Notes: generated from the sequence alone by a model not told the origin. Numbered from the stretch's first letter, positions 55,913-64,000 are shown. The stretch: 64,000 nt of DNA from DATFDN01 sp963818885 (GCA_963818885.1 CAWFTP010000003.1:310001-374000), one strand, 5' to 3'. A program made the numbers and translations.

Positions 55913-57382
55913 GTGGCAGTAGTGCGTGCGCCGTGGCACAACGTCGGCTCCGGTCGCCAGACGCCATTGACTTCCGCTCCAGCTCAAGTGTCCCGGCGCG
56001 CGGCAATTGCAGGCGGCACGGTGGCTCTCGCTGCGGCATGTGCGCTTGCTGCGTGCGGTGCGGATCCGGAGCCCGATGCAGTCCCCGTGCTGGCGTCCCC
56101 CGTGCTGGCGCCGCGCGTCGACACTGAACTCGGCAACCTGATCGACGGCGCGCCTGAGCTAGTCATCGCCGATGAACGGCCGAATGTCGGGTTGCTACGG
56201 CGCTTCTACGCGCGCCACGACTTCGAGCCCGTATGGACGACCCGCCAAGCGCAGGCGGAATCACTGATGAATGCCGTGTCGCGCGCCGGCGATCAAGGTC
56301 TCGACCCTGAGTTGTTTCACGCGAACCTACTGCGGCACGAAGCGATATTGGCGCCGCTCGACCGCGAATTGTTGCTGTCCGACGCCTTCCTGTCGTACGC
56401 CGACGCACTGGCCCGCGGCGCCGTACCGGTTGAGCACCGCAGAGACGATGAGACCCTGACACCTGGGCCGGTCGATGTGGTTCCTGTGCTCGATGCCGCT
56501 ATCAACAGCCCCGATCCGGCGGCGGTGATCGAGGTGCTGGCACCGACGACGCCCACCTACCTGGCGTTGCGCCAGGCCTTGCAGACGTATCGTTCGGGCG
56601 AACCGGCCGGCGACAAGGCCACGACGAACCGCCTGCGCACGATCGTGGTGAACCTCGAACGCCAACGCTGGCTGCCACGGCCGCTGCCGGCGGACCGCGC
56701 CTGGGTCAACATCGCCGACGAACGGGTGACGCTTTATCGCGCCGGCCGGCCGGTTTTCTCGACGAAGGTTGTTGTCGGTCAGGATATCGAGCGCAATCAG
56801 AGCCCGGAATTCCGCGCCACGATCGACTCAATCATCTTCAACCCTCCGTGGGTCGTCCCTGCCGACATCACAACGGCCGAGATCCTGCCGAAGATCAGTC
56901 ATGACCCGGATTATTTGAAGCGGAATAACATGGTGATGCTGCCTAATGGCGAGGCGGAGCAGCTGCCGGGACCCGACGCCGGACTCGGACTGCTCATGTT
57001 GGACATGCCGAACCGGTTCGACGTCTATCTGCACGACACTCCGGATAAACGCATCTTCAGCCGCGATAACCGCCGCATCAGCCATGGATGCATCCGGGTG
57101 GAGAAACCGCGCGAACTGGCCGCCCTGCTGATGCAGCAACCGATCGACACGATCAATCAGGCGATCGCCGCGGGCAGTACCACCCGGAACAATGTGCCAG
57201 AGCCCGTGCCGGTATTCGTGGTCTACGAGACCGCGTTTATGGATACCGACGGTGTGTTGCAATTTCGCCCGGATTTCTACAACCGCGACCCCGCGATCTG
57301 GCGGCAGCTGCAGGGACGCAATCAAGGGCGTGATCGCGTGGCGCAGGCGGATAACCGCCCGACATCCGCCGGGACCTTCTAG
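55913..57382 (+). CDS. L,D-transpeptidase (YcbB-like, YkuD domain), putative lipoprotein
   Basis: About 489 residues. The export signal SRRAAIAGGTVALAAACALAACG has a twin arginine and a lipobox-like LAACG. An intervening helical region (LLRRFYARHDFEPVWTTRQA) matches the scaffold/peptidoglycan-binding part of YcbB. The YkuD catalytic domain starts at ADRAWVNIADERVTLYRAGR and carries HDTPDKRIF and SHGCIRV, with the catalytic Cys at about residue 391. It makes 3-3 cross-links in peptidoglycan. The GTG at 55913 is tentative; the frame is open from 55826. Confidence 0.85.
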   Translation: MAVVRAPWHNVGSGRQTPLTSAPAQVSRRAAIAGGTVALAAACALAACGADPEPDAVPVLASPVLAPRVDTELGNLIDGAPELVIADERPNVGLLRRFYARHDFEPVWTTRQAQAESLMNAVSRAGDQGLDPELFHANLLRHEAILAPLDRELLLSDAFLSYADALARGAVPVEHRRDDETLTPGPVDVVPVLDAAINSPDPAAVIEVLAPTTPTYLALRQALQTYRSGEPAGDKATTNRLRTIVVNLERQRWLPRPLPADRAWVNIADERVTLYRAGRPVFSTKVVVGQDIERNQSPEFRATIDSIIFNPPWVVPADITTAEILPKISHDPDYLKRNNMVMLPNGEAEQLPGPDAGLGLLMLDMPNRFDVYLHDTPDKRIFSRDNRRISHGCIRVEKPRELAALLMQQPIDTINQAIAAGSTTRNNVPEPVPVFVVYETAFMDTDGVLQFRPDFYNRDPAIWRQLQGRNQGRDRVAQADNRPTSAGTF

Positions 57383-57481
57383 TCGGCGCCTCGGGGTCAT
57401 TGTGTGCCACGGGGGATTTGCCGCTGGCCGCCAAACGGTCGCACTCTCATTCCACACGACGGCATGGCGGAGCGAAGCGCA

Positions 57482-58669
57482 ATGGACGCGACCAACACCG
57501 GGATCAGCTTCCGGCTGACCGAGGAGCAGCACCGGCTGATCGAGACGGTGCGCAAGGTGACGCAGGAGCGGTTCAAGCCGGACGCGATGCGCTACCTCGA
57601 CGGCACGTTCCCGTGGGCGAACCTCAGGCTGCTCGCCGAGATCGGGGTTGCCGGCATGACGGTGCCGGAGGCGTATGGCGGACTCGGGCTCGGCACGCTT
57701 GAATCGGCGCTGGTGCTCGAGGAGATCGCCAAGGGCTGCTACGCGACCGCGATGATGATGCTGGGCGAGATCGGCGTGCAGTGCCGCATCGTCTCACATT
57801 TCGCGCCGGAGCAGCTCAAGCAGCGCTTCCTGCCGCGCATCGTCGCCGGCGAGTGCGTGATGGCGATCTGCATAACCGAGCCTGACGCCGGCACGGATGC
57901 GGGACGGATGCGCACGAACGCCGACATTCGCGGCGACATCGTCGTGCTGAACGGCGCGAAGACGCTGATCAGCCGCGCCGATGTCGGCGACCTCTTCATC
58001 GTGTTCACCCGCGTCGACCACAAGCTGGGCGGCGAGGGCATCGGCTGCCTGCTGGTCGAGAAGGGTGCCGTGGGCCTGATCGCCGAGGCCAAGTACCACA
58101 CGATGGGCGGCGAGATGCTGTCCGAGGTGCGCTTCGAGAATGTCGAGGTGCCGGCGGAGAACCTGATCGTGCGCGAGAACGGCATCCGCCGCCTGTTCAA
58201 CGCCTTCAACGTGCAGCGCTGCCTCAATTCGGCGATCTGCCTCGGCTCGGCCGAGGGCGCGTTCGACGAGTGCGTGCGCTACATGCAGGTGCGCGAGATC
58301 GCCGGCCATCCGATCGCCGAGTTCCAGGGACTGCGCTGGAAGCTCGTCGACATGTACCGGGACATCGAGGCGGGACGCAGCCTGCTGTACCGCGCGTGCA
58401 CGAGCGGCGCCGAGTTTCCCGACCCGATGCAGGCCGCGCTCGCCAAGATCCATTGCAACGAGATGGCCATCACGGTGACCAGCCACGCCGTGCAGATGCA
58501 CGGCGGCTACGGCTACACCGACGAGTTCCCGGTCAGCCGGTTCTTCCGCGCCGCGCGCTTCGGCGGACTGGGCGGGGGCACGCCCGACATGCTGCGCGAT
58601 CTGGTGGCACGGCGGCTGTTCGGACGGATCGACCAGAACGAGGGGATCCTGAGCCTGGAGACGTTCTGA
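57482..58669 (+). CDS. Acyl-CoA dehydrogenase
   Basis: A 395-residue flavoprotein that oxidises acyl-CoA to enoyl-CoA. Visible features are FRLTEEQHRLIETVRK (N-terminal helices), GVAGMTVPEAYGGLGLGTLE, AICITEPDAGTDAGR (FAD/substrate region), NGAKTLISRADVGDLFIVF, and C-terminal QMHGGYGYTDEFPVSRFFRAARF, which carries the usual FAD-contact motif. The start at 57482 is 20 bases after GGCGGAG. It is followed by a stem-loop and the MaoC gene, suggesting a shared beta-oxidation-like role. Confidence 0.9.
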   Translation: MDATNTGISFRLTEEQHRLIETVRKVTQERFKPDAMRYLDGTFPWANLRLLAEIGVAGMTVPEAYGGLGLGTLESALVLEEIAKGCYATAMMMLGEIGVQCRIVSHFAPEQLKQRFLPRIVAGECVMAICITEPDAGTDAGRMRTNADIRGDIVVLNGAKTLISRADVGDLFIVFTRVDHKLGGEGIGCLLVEKGAVGLIAEAKYHTMGGEMLSEVRFENVEVPAENLIVRENGIRRLFNAFNVQRCLNSAICLGSAEGAFDECVRYMQVREIAGHPIAEFQGLRWKLVDMYRDIEAGRSLLYRACTSGAEFPDPMQAALAKIHCNEMAITVTSHAVQMHGGYGYTDEFPVSRFFRAARFGGLGGGTPDMLRDLVARRLFGRIDQNEGILSLETF

Positions 58670-58765
58670 AACGTACAATTCGCGGCCCGGCGACACCCGC
58701 GAAAAACCGCGCTTTGTACGTTTTGGAGGAGGCCATGCACGCCCGAATCCGGGCTTTTGTACGTT
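58669..58765. repeat. GTAC-core inverted and direct repeats after the acyl-CoA dehydrogenase gene
   Basis: AAACGTACAA (58669-58678) and TTGTACGTTT (58714-58723) are exact inverted repeats; inside them CGCGG and CCGCG also pair, giving a long stem. A third TTTGTACGTT sits at 58756-58765. The stem could end or stabilise the upstream mRNA, and the palindromic GTAC core could also be a protein site. Confidence 0.6.
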
Positions 58766-58818
58766 CTGGCGGCTCGGTTGACCGGCGCCACTCCTTCCCG
58801 CACAACCCCGCGCCATGA
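58735..58818 (+). CDS. Possible 27-residue leader peptide upstream of the MaoC gene
   Basis: A short open frame (start MHARIRAFVRSGG, end PHNPAP) is preceded by GGAGGAGG, 2 bases before its ATG. It ends 13 bases before the MaoC start. It overlaps the last GTACGTT repeat. It could be a leader peptide or chance; no conservation can be shown. Confidence 0.2.
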   Translation: MHARIRAFVRSGGSVDRRHSFPHNPAP

Positions 58819-58831
58819 TCGGAACGCGCGC

Positions 58832-59236
58832 ATGACATTCGAGGAGCTCCGGGTCGGCCAGACGGCCAGCCTCGGCAAGACCATCACGGAGGCGGACATC
58901 TTGCTGTTCGCCGCCGTCAGCACCGACACCAACCCGGTCCATATCGACGCCGAGGCCGCGAAGGCCTCGATGTTCGGCCAGCGGATCGCGCACGGGATGC
59001 TGTCCGCCGGGCTGATCAGCGCCGTGCTCGGCACCCGGCTGCCCGGCCACGGCACGATCTACCTGGGCCAGACGCTGCGCTTCCGCGCCCCGGTCAGGAT
59101 CGGCGAGACGGTGACGGCGACCGCGGAGGTCACGGCGCTCGACCCCGCCAAGAAGCGCGCCACGCTCAAGACCGTCTGCACGGTCGCCGGCAAGCCGGTG
59201 ATCGAGGGCGAGGCGCAGGTCCAGCTGCCGGCCTGA
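58832..59236 (+). CDS. MaoC-like (R)-specific enoyl-CoA hydratase
   Basis: A 134-residue hot-dog-fold hydratase. The hydratase-2 motif is complete: FAAVSTDTNPVHIDAEAAKASMFGQRIAHGML, with the catalytic Asp and His in the D-x5-H positions. It hydrates trans-2-enoyl-CoA to (R)-3-hydroxyacyl-CoA, a PhaJ-like supply for polyhydroxyalkanoate. Its stop overlaps the ribF ATG. A PHB-depolymerase-like esterase is encoded about 3 kb away. Confidence 0.88.
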   Translation: MTFEELRVGQTASLGKTITEADILLFAAVSTDTNPVHIDAEAAKASMFGQRIAHGMLSAGLISAVLGTRLPGHGTIYLGQTLRFRAPVRIGETVTATAEVTALDPAKKRATLKTVCTVAGKPVIEGEAQVQLPA

Positions 59237-60201
59237 TGCGCATCTTCCGCGACTGGCGCGACCTGCCGGCGGACGCCCGCGGGGCGACCGTCGCGCTGGG
59301 CAATTTCGACGGCGTGCATCTCGGCCATGTCGCTGTGCTGCGCGCGGCCCATGCCGCCCGGCCGGACGCGCCTCTGGGCGTGCTAACCTTCGAGCCGCAC
59401 CCGCGCGAGGTCTTCCGCCCGGATGACCCGCCGCTGCGGCTGATGCTGGCCGACGAGCGCGCCGACGCATTCGCCGCGCTGGGGGCCGCGCTGTTTTACG
59501 AGATCCCGTTCGACGCCGAATTCAGCCAGATGCCGGCCGAGGCCTTCGTGACCGAGGTGCTGCACCAGGGATTGGGGGCAAAGCACCTCGCCTGCGGGAC
59601 CGATTTCGCCTTCGGGCACCGCAAGGGCGGCGACACCGCGTTCCTCGCGGCTCGCGCGGAGGCACTGGGGATCGGGCTCACGCTGGTGCCGCCGGTCACC
59701 GACGCCGAGGGGCCGCTGTCCTCCAGCCGGATCCGGCGCGAGCTGCGCGAAGGATACCCGGAGCGGGCGGCGCAGTCGCTCGGCCGGCCATGGTCGATCC
59801 GAGGCGAGGTCGCGCACGGCGACAAGCGCGGCCGCACCATCGGCTTTCCGACCGCCAATATCGCGCTGGGCCGGCACATGGAGCCGGCACGCGGGGTCTA
59901 TGCGGTGCGGGTGCGCCTGCCGCACGGGACGGAGCGCGACGGCGTCGCCAATCTCGGCCGCCGCCCTACCGTGAACGCCGGACCGGAGAGCCGGCTCGAG
60001 GCCCACATCTTCGATTTCGACGACGACCTCTACGGGCAGGAGCTGACCGTCTCGCTGCTGCACTACATTCGCCCGGAGGTCCGGTTCTCCGGGCTCGACG
60101 CGCTGAAGGCGCAGATCGCCAGGGACGCCGCGGAGGCGCGTCGGCTGCTGGGCACTTCTCTTCCCCTCTCCCCCCGCTCCGCGGGGGGAGAGGCAGGGTG
60201 A
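59236..60201 (+). CDS. ribF: Bifunctional riboflavin kinase / FAD synthetase
   Basis: A 321-residue RibF. The FAD-synthetase nucleotidyltransferase domain starts with VALGNFDGVHLGHVAVL and has CGTDFAFGHRKGG and SSSRIRRELREG. The riboflavin-kinase domain has the RTIGFPTANI motif and GVANLGRRPTVN, ending near RFSGLDALKAQIARDAA. The last roughly 15 residues (SLPLSPRSAGGEAG) are encoded by a palindromic repeat that has replaced or extended the natural C-terminus. It is co-translated with the MaoC gene. Confidence 0.92.
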   Translation: MRIFRDWRDLPADARGATVALGNFDGVHLGHVAVLRAAHAARPDAPLGVLTFEPHPREVFRPDDPPLRLMLADERADAFAALGAALFYEIPFDAEFSQMPAEAFVTEVLHQGLGAKHLACGTDFAFGHRKGGDTAFLAARAEALGIGLTLVPPVTDAEGPLSSSRIRRELREGYPERAAQSLGRPWSIRGEVAHGDKRGRTIGFPTANIALGRHMEPARGVYAVRVRLPHGTERDGVANLGRRPTVNAGPESRLEAHIFDFDDDLYGQELTVSLLHYIRPEVRFSGLDALKAQIARDAAEARRLLGTSLPLSPRSAGGEAG

Positions 60202-60273
60202 GGGGGGTGCCGAAGCCCGCGGCACCCTCACCCGGCTCGCTGCGCGAGTCCGACCTCTCCCAAAGGGAGAGGG
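60163..60273. repeat. GC-rich triple-hairpin repeat spanning the ribF end and the next start
   Basis: Three successive stems are visible: CCTCTCCCCCCGC/GCGGGGGGAGAGG, GGTGAGGGGGGTGCC/GGCACCCTCACC and CCTCTCCCAAAGGGAGAGG. It codes for the last residues of RibF, and its final arm supplies the AGGGAGAGG ribosome-binding site of the carboxylase gene. It is related to the elements at 25321 and 61838. Confidence 0.7.
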
Positions 60274-61838
60274 TGGCCGAAGGCTGGCAACCGGAGCTTG
60301 ACGAGCTTGCCCGTCGCCAGGCGCTCGCGCGCGAGATGGGCGGAGCCGAGCGGGTCGCGCGCCAGCATCGCGGCGGGAGGCTGACGGTTCGGGAGCGGAT
60401 CGACGCGCTGATCGATCCCGGCAGCTTCCTCGAGCTGGGCTCGATCGCCGGCAAGGCGGAATACGACGCGGAGAACCGGATGACCGGGTTCACCCCCGGC
60501 AACGGGCTGTTCGGGCGCGGGCTGATCGACGGGCGGCCGGTAGTGGTGTTCGGCGACGACTTCACGGTGCGCGGCGGCTCGGCGGACGCCTCGATCCGCG
60601 AGAAGTACCAGATGCCGGAGCGGATGGCGGCGGAATGCCGGCTGCCGCTGATCCGTCTGATCGAGGGCTCGGGCGGCGGCGGCTCGGTGAAGACGATCGA
60701 GACGCGCGGCCACGCCAACCTGCCGGGCGGGATCGGGGCGAGCTCCGGCCTCGCGCTGTGCGCTGCCAATATGGGGCTGGTGCCGGTGGTCGCATTGGGG
60801 CTCGGCTCGGTCGCTGGGCTCGGCGCGGCGCGCCTCGCGGCGTCGCATTACGCCTTGATGGTGAAGGATTTGTCCGCCGTGTTCGTCGCCGGGCCACCGG
60901 TGGTGGAGCGGCTCGGGGAGAGAACCAGCAAGCAGGGGCTGGGCGGACATGCGGTCCAGGTCGCCGCCGGGACGGTCGATGACGCGGTGGAGACCGAGGC
61001 GGAGGCGCTGGTGCGCGCCCGCCGGTTCCTCTCCTACCTGCCAAGCTCAGTGTTCGAGCTGCCGTCGCGCGCGCCGTGCGACGATCCGCCCGAGCGGCGG
61101 GAGGAGGCGCTGATCGGCGCGGTCCCGCGCGACCGGCGCAAGGCCTACAACATGCGCCGGATCATCGACGCGGTGGTCGATCGCGGCAGCTTCTTCGAGA
61201 TGTCACGCGAGTTCGGCCGGGCGATCATCACCGGGCTCGCCCGACTCGACGGCTGGCCGATCGCGGTGCTGGCGGGCGATCCGTTGTTCGGCGGCGGGGC
61301 CTGGAACGCGACGGCGTCGCGCAAGATCCGCCGCTTCGTCGACCTGGCGACGACGTTCCACCTGCCGGTGGTGCACCTGGTCGACTGCTTCGGCTTCGCG
61401 GTCGGGCTGGAGGCGGAGTCGACCGGCACGATGCGCGAGGCGGTGACCGCGATCAGCGCGATCCATCAATCGACGGTGCCATGGTGCGCGATCCTGGTGC
61501 GCAACGTGTTCGGGGTGGGCGGGGGCGCACATGTCCCGCACACGCAGACCGCGATCCGTTACGCCTGGCCGTCCGGCAACTGGGGCTCGCTGCCGCTGGA
61601 GGGCGGGGTCGAGGCGGCCTACCGCGCCGAGATCGACGCCGCGCCGGACCCAGCGGCGCGGCTCGCCGAAATCGAGGCGCGGCTGGAGGCGCTGCGCTCG
61701 CCATTCCGCTCGGCCGAGGCGTTCCTGGTGGAAGAGATCATCGATCCGCGCGACACAAGGCCGCTGCTCTGCGAGTTCGCCAATATGGCCGCGCCGCTTC
61801 GCACGGCCGGAAAGTCGCTCTTCACCATGCGGCCATAG
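60273..61838 (+). CDS. Acyl-CoA carboxylase, carboxyltransferase (beta) subunit
   Basis: A 521-residue biotin-dependent carboxyltransferase of the PccB/AccD5 type. Visible features are ARQHRGGRLTVRERIDALIDPGSFLELG, the oxyanion-hole region VVFGDDFTVRGGSAD and GASSGLALCAANMGLVP, FVAGPPVVERLGERTSKQGLGG, and the second crotonase-fold half with FFEMSREFGRAIITGLARLDG and NVFGVGGGAHVPHT. The GTG start lies behind AGGGAGAGG from the repeat. No biotin carboxylase or BCCP gene is adjacent. Propionyl-, methylcrotonyl- or geranyl-CoA carboxylase are all possible. Confidence 0.87.
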   Translation: MAEGWQPELDELARRQALAREMGGAERVARQHRGGRLTVRERIDALIDPGSFLELGSIAGKAEYDAENRMTGFTPGNGLFGRGLIDGRPVVVFGDDFTVRGGSADASIREKYQMPERMAAECRLPLIRLIEGSGGGGSVKTIETRGHANLPGGIGASSGLALCAANMGLVPVVALGLGSVAGLGAARLAASHYALMVKDLSAVFVAGPPVVERLGERTSKQGLGGHAVQVAAGTVDDAVETEAEALVRARRFLSYLPSSVFELPSRAPCDDPPERREEALIGAVPRDRRKAYNMRRIIDAVVDRGSFFEMSREFGRAIITGLARLDGWPIAVLAGDPLFGGGAWNATASRKIRRFVDLATTFHLPVVHLVDCFGFAVGLEAESTGTMREAVTAISAIHQSTVPWCAILVRNVFGVGGGAHVPHTQTAIRYAWPSGNWGSLPLEGGVEAAYRAEIDAAPDPAARLAEIEARLEALRSPFRSAEAFLVEEIIDPRDTRPLLCEFANMAAPLRTAGKSLFTMRP

Positions 61839-61887
61839 AGGCCCTCCTCACCCTGCCTCTCCCCCGCGATGCGCCGGGAGAGGGGAT
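61838..61887. repeat. Short palindromic repeat (GGGAGAGG family)
   Basis: CCTCACCCTGCCTCTCCCCCGCGATGCGCCGGGAGAGGGG is a shorter relative of the 60163 element, in the gap between the carboxylase and the convergent esterase genes. It contains the stem CCTCTCCCCCGCG/CGCCGGGAGAGG. Confidence 0.6.
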
Positions 61888-62916
61888 TCATGTGGACAGC
61901 GGTTTCGGGTGGTCGAGGAAGAAGCGCAGCATCTCGCGCGTCGCGTCGGGACCCTGGGGGTCGGTGAAGGAGCCGGCGAGGCTGCCACCCATCCAGCCAT
62001 GACCGCCACCGTGGACGAGCCATTGCTCGAGCACCTGTCCCTCCTGGCCGCCGTAGGTCGTGCGCGTGTAGGCGTGGCCGCCGGGAACGCGCCCCTTCGC
62101 GACCTCGACGTCGCGCCGCGCCTCGGGCATCGACTGGGCGATCACCGCATCGGCATTCGCGGGATGGACGGTGCTGTCACGATCGCCGTGGAACACGATC
62201 GCCGGAATCAGGCGGTGTCCCTGCCCCGCATGACCCTCGCGCATTGCCGCAAAAGCGGAGCCGAGGTCGCGCGCCGCCCCGCAGGCGAGGCCGGAATGCA
62301 CTCCGATCGCCGCGTATAGATCGGGGTAGCGCGCGCCCATGATCGCGGCCTCCGCGCCTCCTGCCGAGAGACCGGCGACATAGACCCGGCGGCCGTCCAC
62401 GGCGTACCGGGCCATGACGTCGCGGGTGACACCCGCGATCAGCGACGGCTCGCCATGGTCGCGGCGTTGGTCGTCCAGACTGAACCAGTTCCAGCAGCGG
62501 GAATGGTTGGCCATCTCCGTCTGGCCGGGATAGGCGACGAGGCACATCATCTCCTCCGCCGCCGCGTTCATCCGCGTGCCGGCGGCAAAATCCTCCGGAG
62601 TCTGCATGCAGCCGTGCAGCATGATGATGAGCGGCACCGGGGTGCCGTCATAGCCGCTCGGCACATAGAGCCGGTATGGCCGGGTCCCCGCTTGATTGGT
62701 GAAGCTCGCGGCAAGGAATTGGCCGGGATCGGGCGGATCGACCTCGCCAGCGGGATACGGGGTAGCCCGCTCGCGGGCGATACGGTTTCGCACCCGCACA
62801 GGCATACCGTAGCCTTGCGATTCCTGCCAAGTTCTTCGCAGGCGCGCCGCGTCCCGCAGCATGCGGCGGCCGAGACGGTTGGCCGCACGCAGGCGGCTGA
62901 TCGGGATCATGCGCAT
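61888..62916 (-). CDS. PHB depolymerase-like esterase (alpha/beta hydrolase)
   Basis: A 342-residue Esterase_phb-family hydrolase. Visible features are RPYRLYVPSGYDG, PLIIMLHGCMQTPEDFAAGT (oxyanion region), CWNWFSLDDQRRDHGEPSL, the nucleophile GLSAGGAEAA (Ser at about 183), FHGDRDSTVHPAN (Asp) and the His in GGGHGWMGGS. It has no obvious signal peptide; a twin-arginine-like MIPISRLRAANRLGRR start suggests it could still be intracellular. With the nearby PhaJ-like hydratase it may belong to polyhydroxyalkanoate turnover. The ATG at 62916 gives MRMIPISRLR. Confidence 0.87.
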   Translation of the reverse strand: MRMIPISRLRAANRLGRRMLRDAARLRRTWQESQGYGMPVRVRNRIARERATPYPAGEVDPPDPGQFLAASFTNQAGTRPYRLYVPSGYDGTPVPLIIMLHGCMQTPEDFAAGTRMNAAAEEMMCLVAYPGQTEMANHSRCWNWFSLDDQRRDHGEPSLIAGVTRDVMARYAVDGRRVYVAGLSAGGAEAAIMGARYPDLYAAIGVHSGLACGAARDLGSAFAAMREGHAGQGHRLIPAIVFHGDRDSTVHPANADAVIAQSMPEARRDVEVAKGRVPGGHAYTRTTYGGQEGQVLEQWLVHGGGHGWMGGSLAGSFTDPQGPDATREMLRFFLDHPKPLST

Positions 62917-63000
62917 CGTTGCGCTGACATGGGTCGGATATGCTGCACTGCAACATGTCCCAAGTTCACGCGGGCGCGCGCGGCTGCTAGATGCGCAGGC

Positions 63001-63888
63001 GTGAACCGGGCGGAGCGCATCGCGATCGGCGGCATCGGCATCGGCTGCCTGGTGCTGGCGCTGAAGGGGGCGGCGTGGTGGATCAGCGCCAGCGCCGCGC
63101 TCTACGCCGATGCCCTGGAAACCACGGTGAACGTCGCTTCCAGCGTGATTGCCCTCTACGCGATCCGGATGGCGGCCAAACCGCCCGACACCGAGCACCC
63201 TTACGGCCACGACAAGGCTGAGTTCTTCGGCGCCGTCATAGTCGGCGTGCTGATCGTGATCGCCGCGATCTCGATCTTCCATGAGGCGTGGCAGGAGATC
63301 TGGGCTCCGCACCTGTTGCAACTGGGCGCCGGAGCGCTCGGGATGAACGCGGCGGCGACGCTGGTGAATTTCCTATGGTCGGCCGTGCTCGTGCGGGAGG
63401 GACACAGGCTTCGCTCCGCCGCGCTCAGCGCGGATGCGCGCCACCTCAGGAGCGACGTCGTGACCTCGGTGCTGGTCGTGATCGGCGCCGCTCTCGTGCT
63501 GCTCACCGGGAAGGCGCTCATCGACCCGGCAGTCGCCGCAGCCGCGGGAGTCTATGTGCTTTATTCCGGGATCAGGACCGTCTCCACCTCGGTGGGCGGG
63601 CTGATGGACGCGGCGCCCGAATCCGCTGTGGTCGCGCGTATCCGGGAGGTGGTCTCAAATGCGGCGACCGGGGCGATCGAGGCGCACGATCTGCGCAGCC
63701 GCCACGCCGGGCGGCTCGCCTTCCTGGAGTTCCACCTGGTCGTGCCCGGGTCGATGACGGTGGCCGAGTCGCATGCGATCTGTGACCGGATCGAGGCGGC
63801 GCTCAAGGCGGAGATGGACTATCTGGTCGTCACCATCCATGTCGAGCCCGAGGTCAAGGCCAAGCAGCACGGCGTTCCGGTCCTCTAG
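63001..63888 (+). CDS. Cation diffusion facilitator (CDF) family metal exporter
   Basis: A 295-residue CDF/ZitB-like transporter. Six membrane helices are seen, with the metal-site motif ISASAALYADALETTVNV (HxxxD-like in helix II), HPYGHDKAEFFGAV, and DARHLRSDVVTSVLVV in helix V. The C-terminal cytoplasmic metallochaperone-like domain has HDLRSRHAGRLAFLEFHLVV and HAICDRIEAALKAE. It exports Zn2+, Fe2+ or similar. The start is GTG at 63001. Confidence 0.9.
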   Translation: MNRAERIAIGGIGIGCLVLALKGAAWWISASAALYADALETTVNVASSVIALYAIRMAAKPPDTEHPYGHDKAEFFGAVIVGVLIVIAAISIFHEAWQEIWAPHLLQLGAGALGMNAAATLVNFLWSAVLVREGHRLRSAALSADARHLRSDVVTSVLVVIGAALVLLTGKALIDPAVAAAAGVYVLYSGIRTVSTSVGGLMDAAPESAVVARIREVVSNAATGAIEAHDLRSRHAGRLAFLEFHLVVPGSMTVAESHAICDRIEAALKAEMDYLVVTIHVEPEVKAKQHGVPVL

Positions 63889-64000
63889 CCGGGCTGGCTG
63901 GGCGTGCGTCTCGGGCGGGCTGCACGCCGCCATCCTCGCGCTGGTCTTGCTGCGCATGGGCGTGACCCGGCCGCCCGAGCCGCCGCCGGAACCTTTCGTC
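63839..64000 (+). CDS. TonB/TolA-like energy-transducing protein, N-terminal part (runs off the window)
   Basis: The ATG at 63839 opens a frame of 54 codons to the window edge, overlapping the CDF gene end by 50 bases. A basic start (MSSPRSRPSSTAFRSSSRAG) is followed by one membrane helix (WACVSGGLHAAILALVLLRM) and the first proline-rich residues (RPPEPPPEP). That order is typical of TonB and TolA. A start at a later codon is possible. The family call rests on a short stretch only. Confidence 0.5.
   Translation, partial: MSSPRSRPSSTAFRSSSRAGWACVSGGLHAAILALVLLRMGVTRPPEPPPEPFV

Overview
This window is a roughly 68% GC, gene-dense stretch of an alphaproteobacterial chromosome. The UPF0262 gene, the short intergenic palindromes, the RutR-family regulator and the many CoA and branched-chain-type ABC transport genes suggest Rhodospirillales, perhaps Acetobacteraceae; this placement is inference. 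I saw no rRNA, tRNA, CRISPR array, phage or transposase gene. Twelve single-base reading-frame breaks fall in nine otherwise well-conserved genes (rlmB, cysQ, uracil phosphoribosyltransferase, a NodB deacetylase, a helicase, a CaiB-type CoA transferase, serC, serA and a DinG-type helicase). They look like uncorrected assembly errors rather than decay, so those genes are annotated across the break.

Layout. 1-5.5 kb: the start of a hydratase gene, rlmB, cysQ, a glycosyltransferase, a four-carbon acid sugar kinase/decarboxylase pair (OtnK/OtnC type) and a histone-H1-like gene. 5.7-8.5 kb: prpC and prpD of the methylcitrate cycle. 8.6-25.3 kb: a large nitrogen-ring catabolism region. It starts with a cyclic amidohydrolase, an N-carbamoyl-D-amino-acid hydrolase and a hydantoin-type racemase. 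After a methionine-salvage interlude (mtnA, btpA-like), it holds a RutR-like repressor, an uncharacterised protein coupled to it, a URC1-type GTP-cyclohydrolase-II homologue, uracil phosphoribosyltransferase, two NodB/PuuE-type deacetylases and an ABC importer. A near-consensus RutR box lies in the divergent promoter between the two arms. Together these look like a pyrimidine-responsive catabolic locus of the URC rather than the Rut kind.

25.4-30.3 kb holds an ABC1 kinase, oligoendopeptidase F and a long-chain acyl-CoA synthetase. 30.4-36.9 kb is an accessory island: a two-gene nuclease-helicase system resembling Hachiman/AbpAB anti-phage defence, scrambled methyltransferase remnants, and a three-gene cassette with a DUF1036-C70 cysteine-protease fusion. 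36.9-44.2 kb holds a CoA transferase/CitE-like lyase pair, a cobalamin riboswitch with btuB, and an EmrAB-type efflux pair.

44.5-64 kb is mostly housekeeping: a small exported peptide, an SGNH hydrolase, serC-serA, a MoaD-like protein, TerB, a DinG-type helicase, an orphan amino-acid-type binding protein, a SucCD-like CoA ligase, an L,D-transpeptidase, an acyl-CoA dehydrogenase, a MaoC hydratase, ribF, an acyl-CoA carboxylase beta subunit, a PHB-depolymerase-like esterase, a CDF metal exporter and the start of a TonB-like gene. GC-rich palindromic repeats sit at several gene ends, and one runs into the 3' end of ribF.
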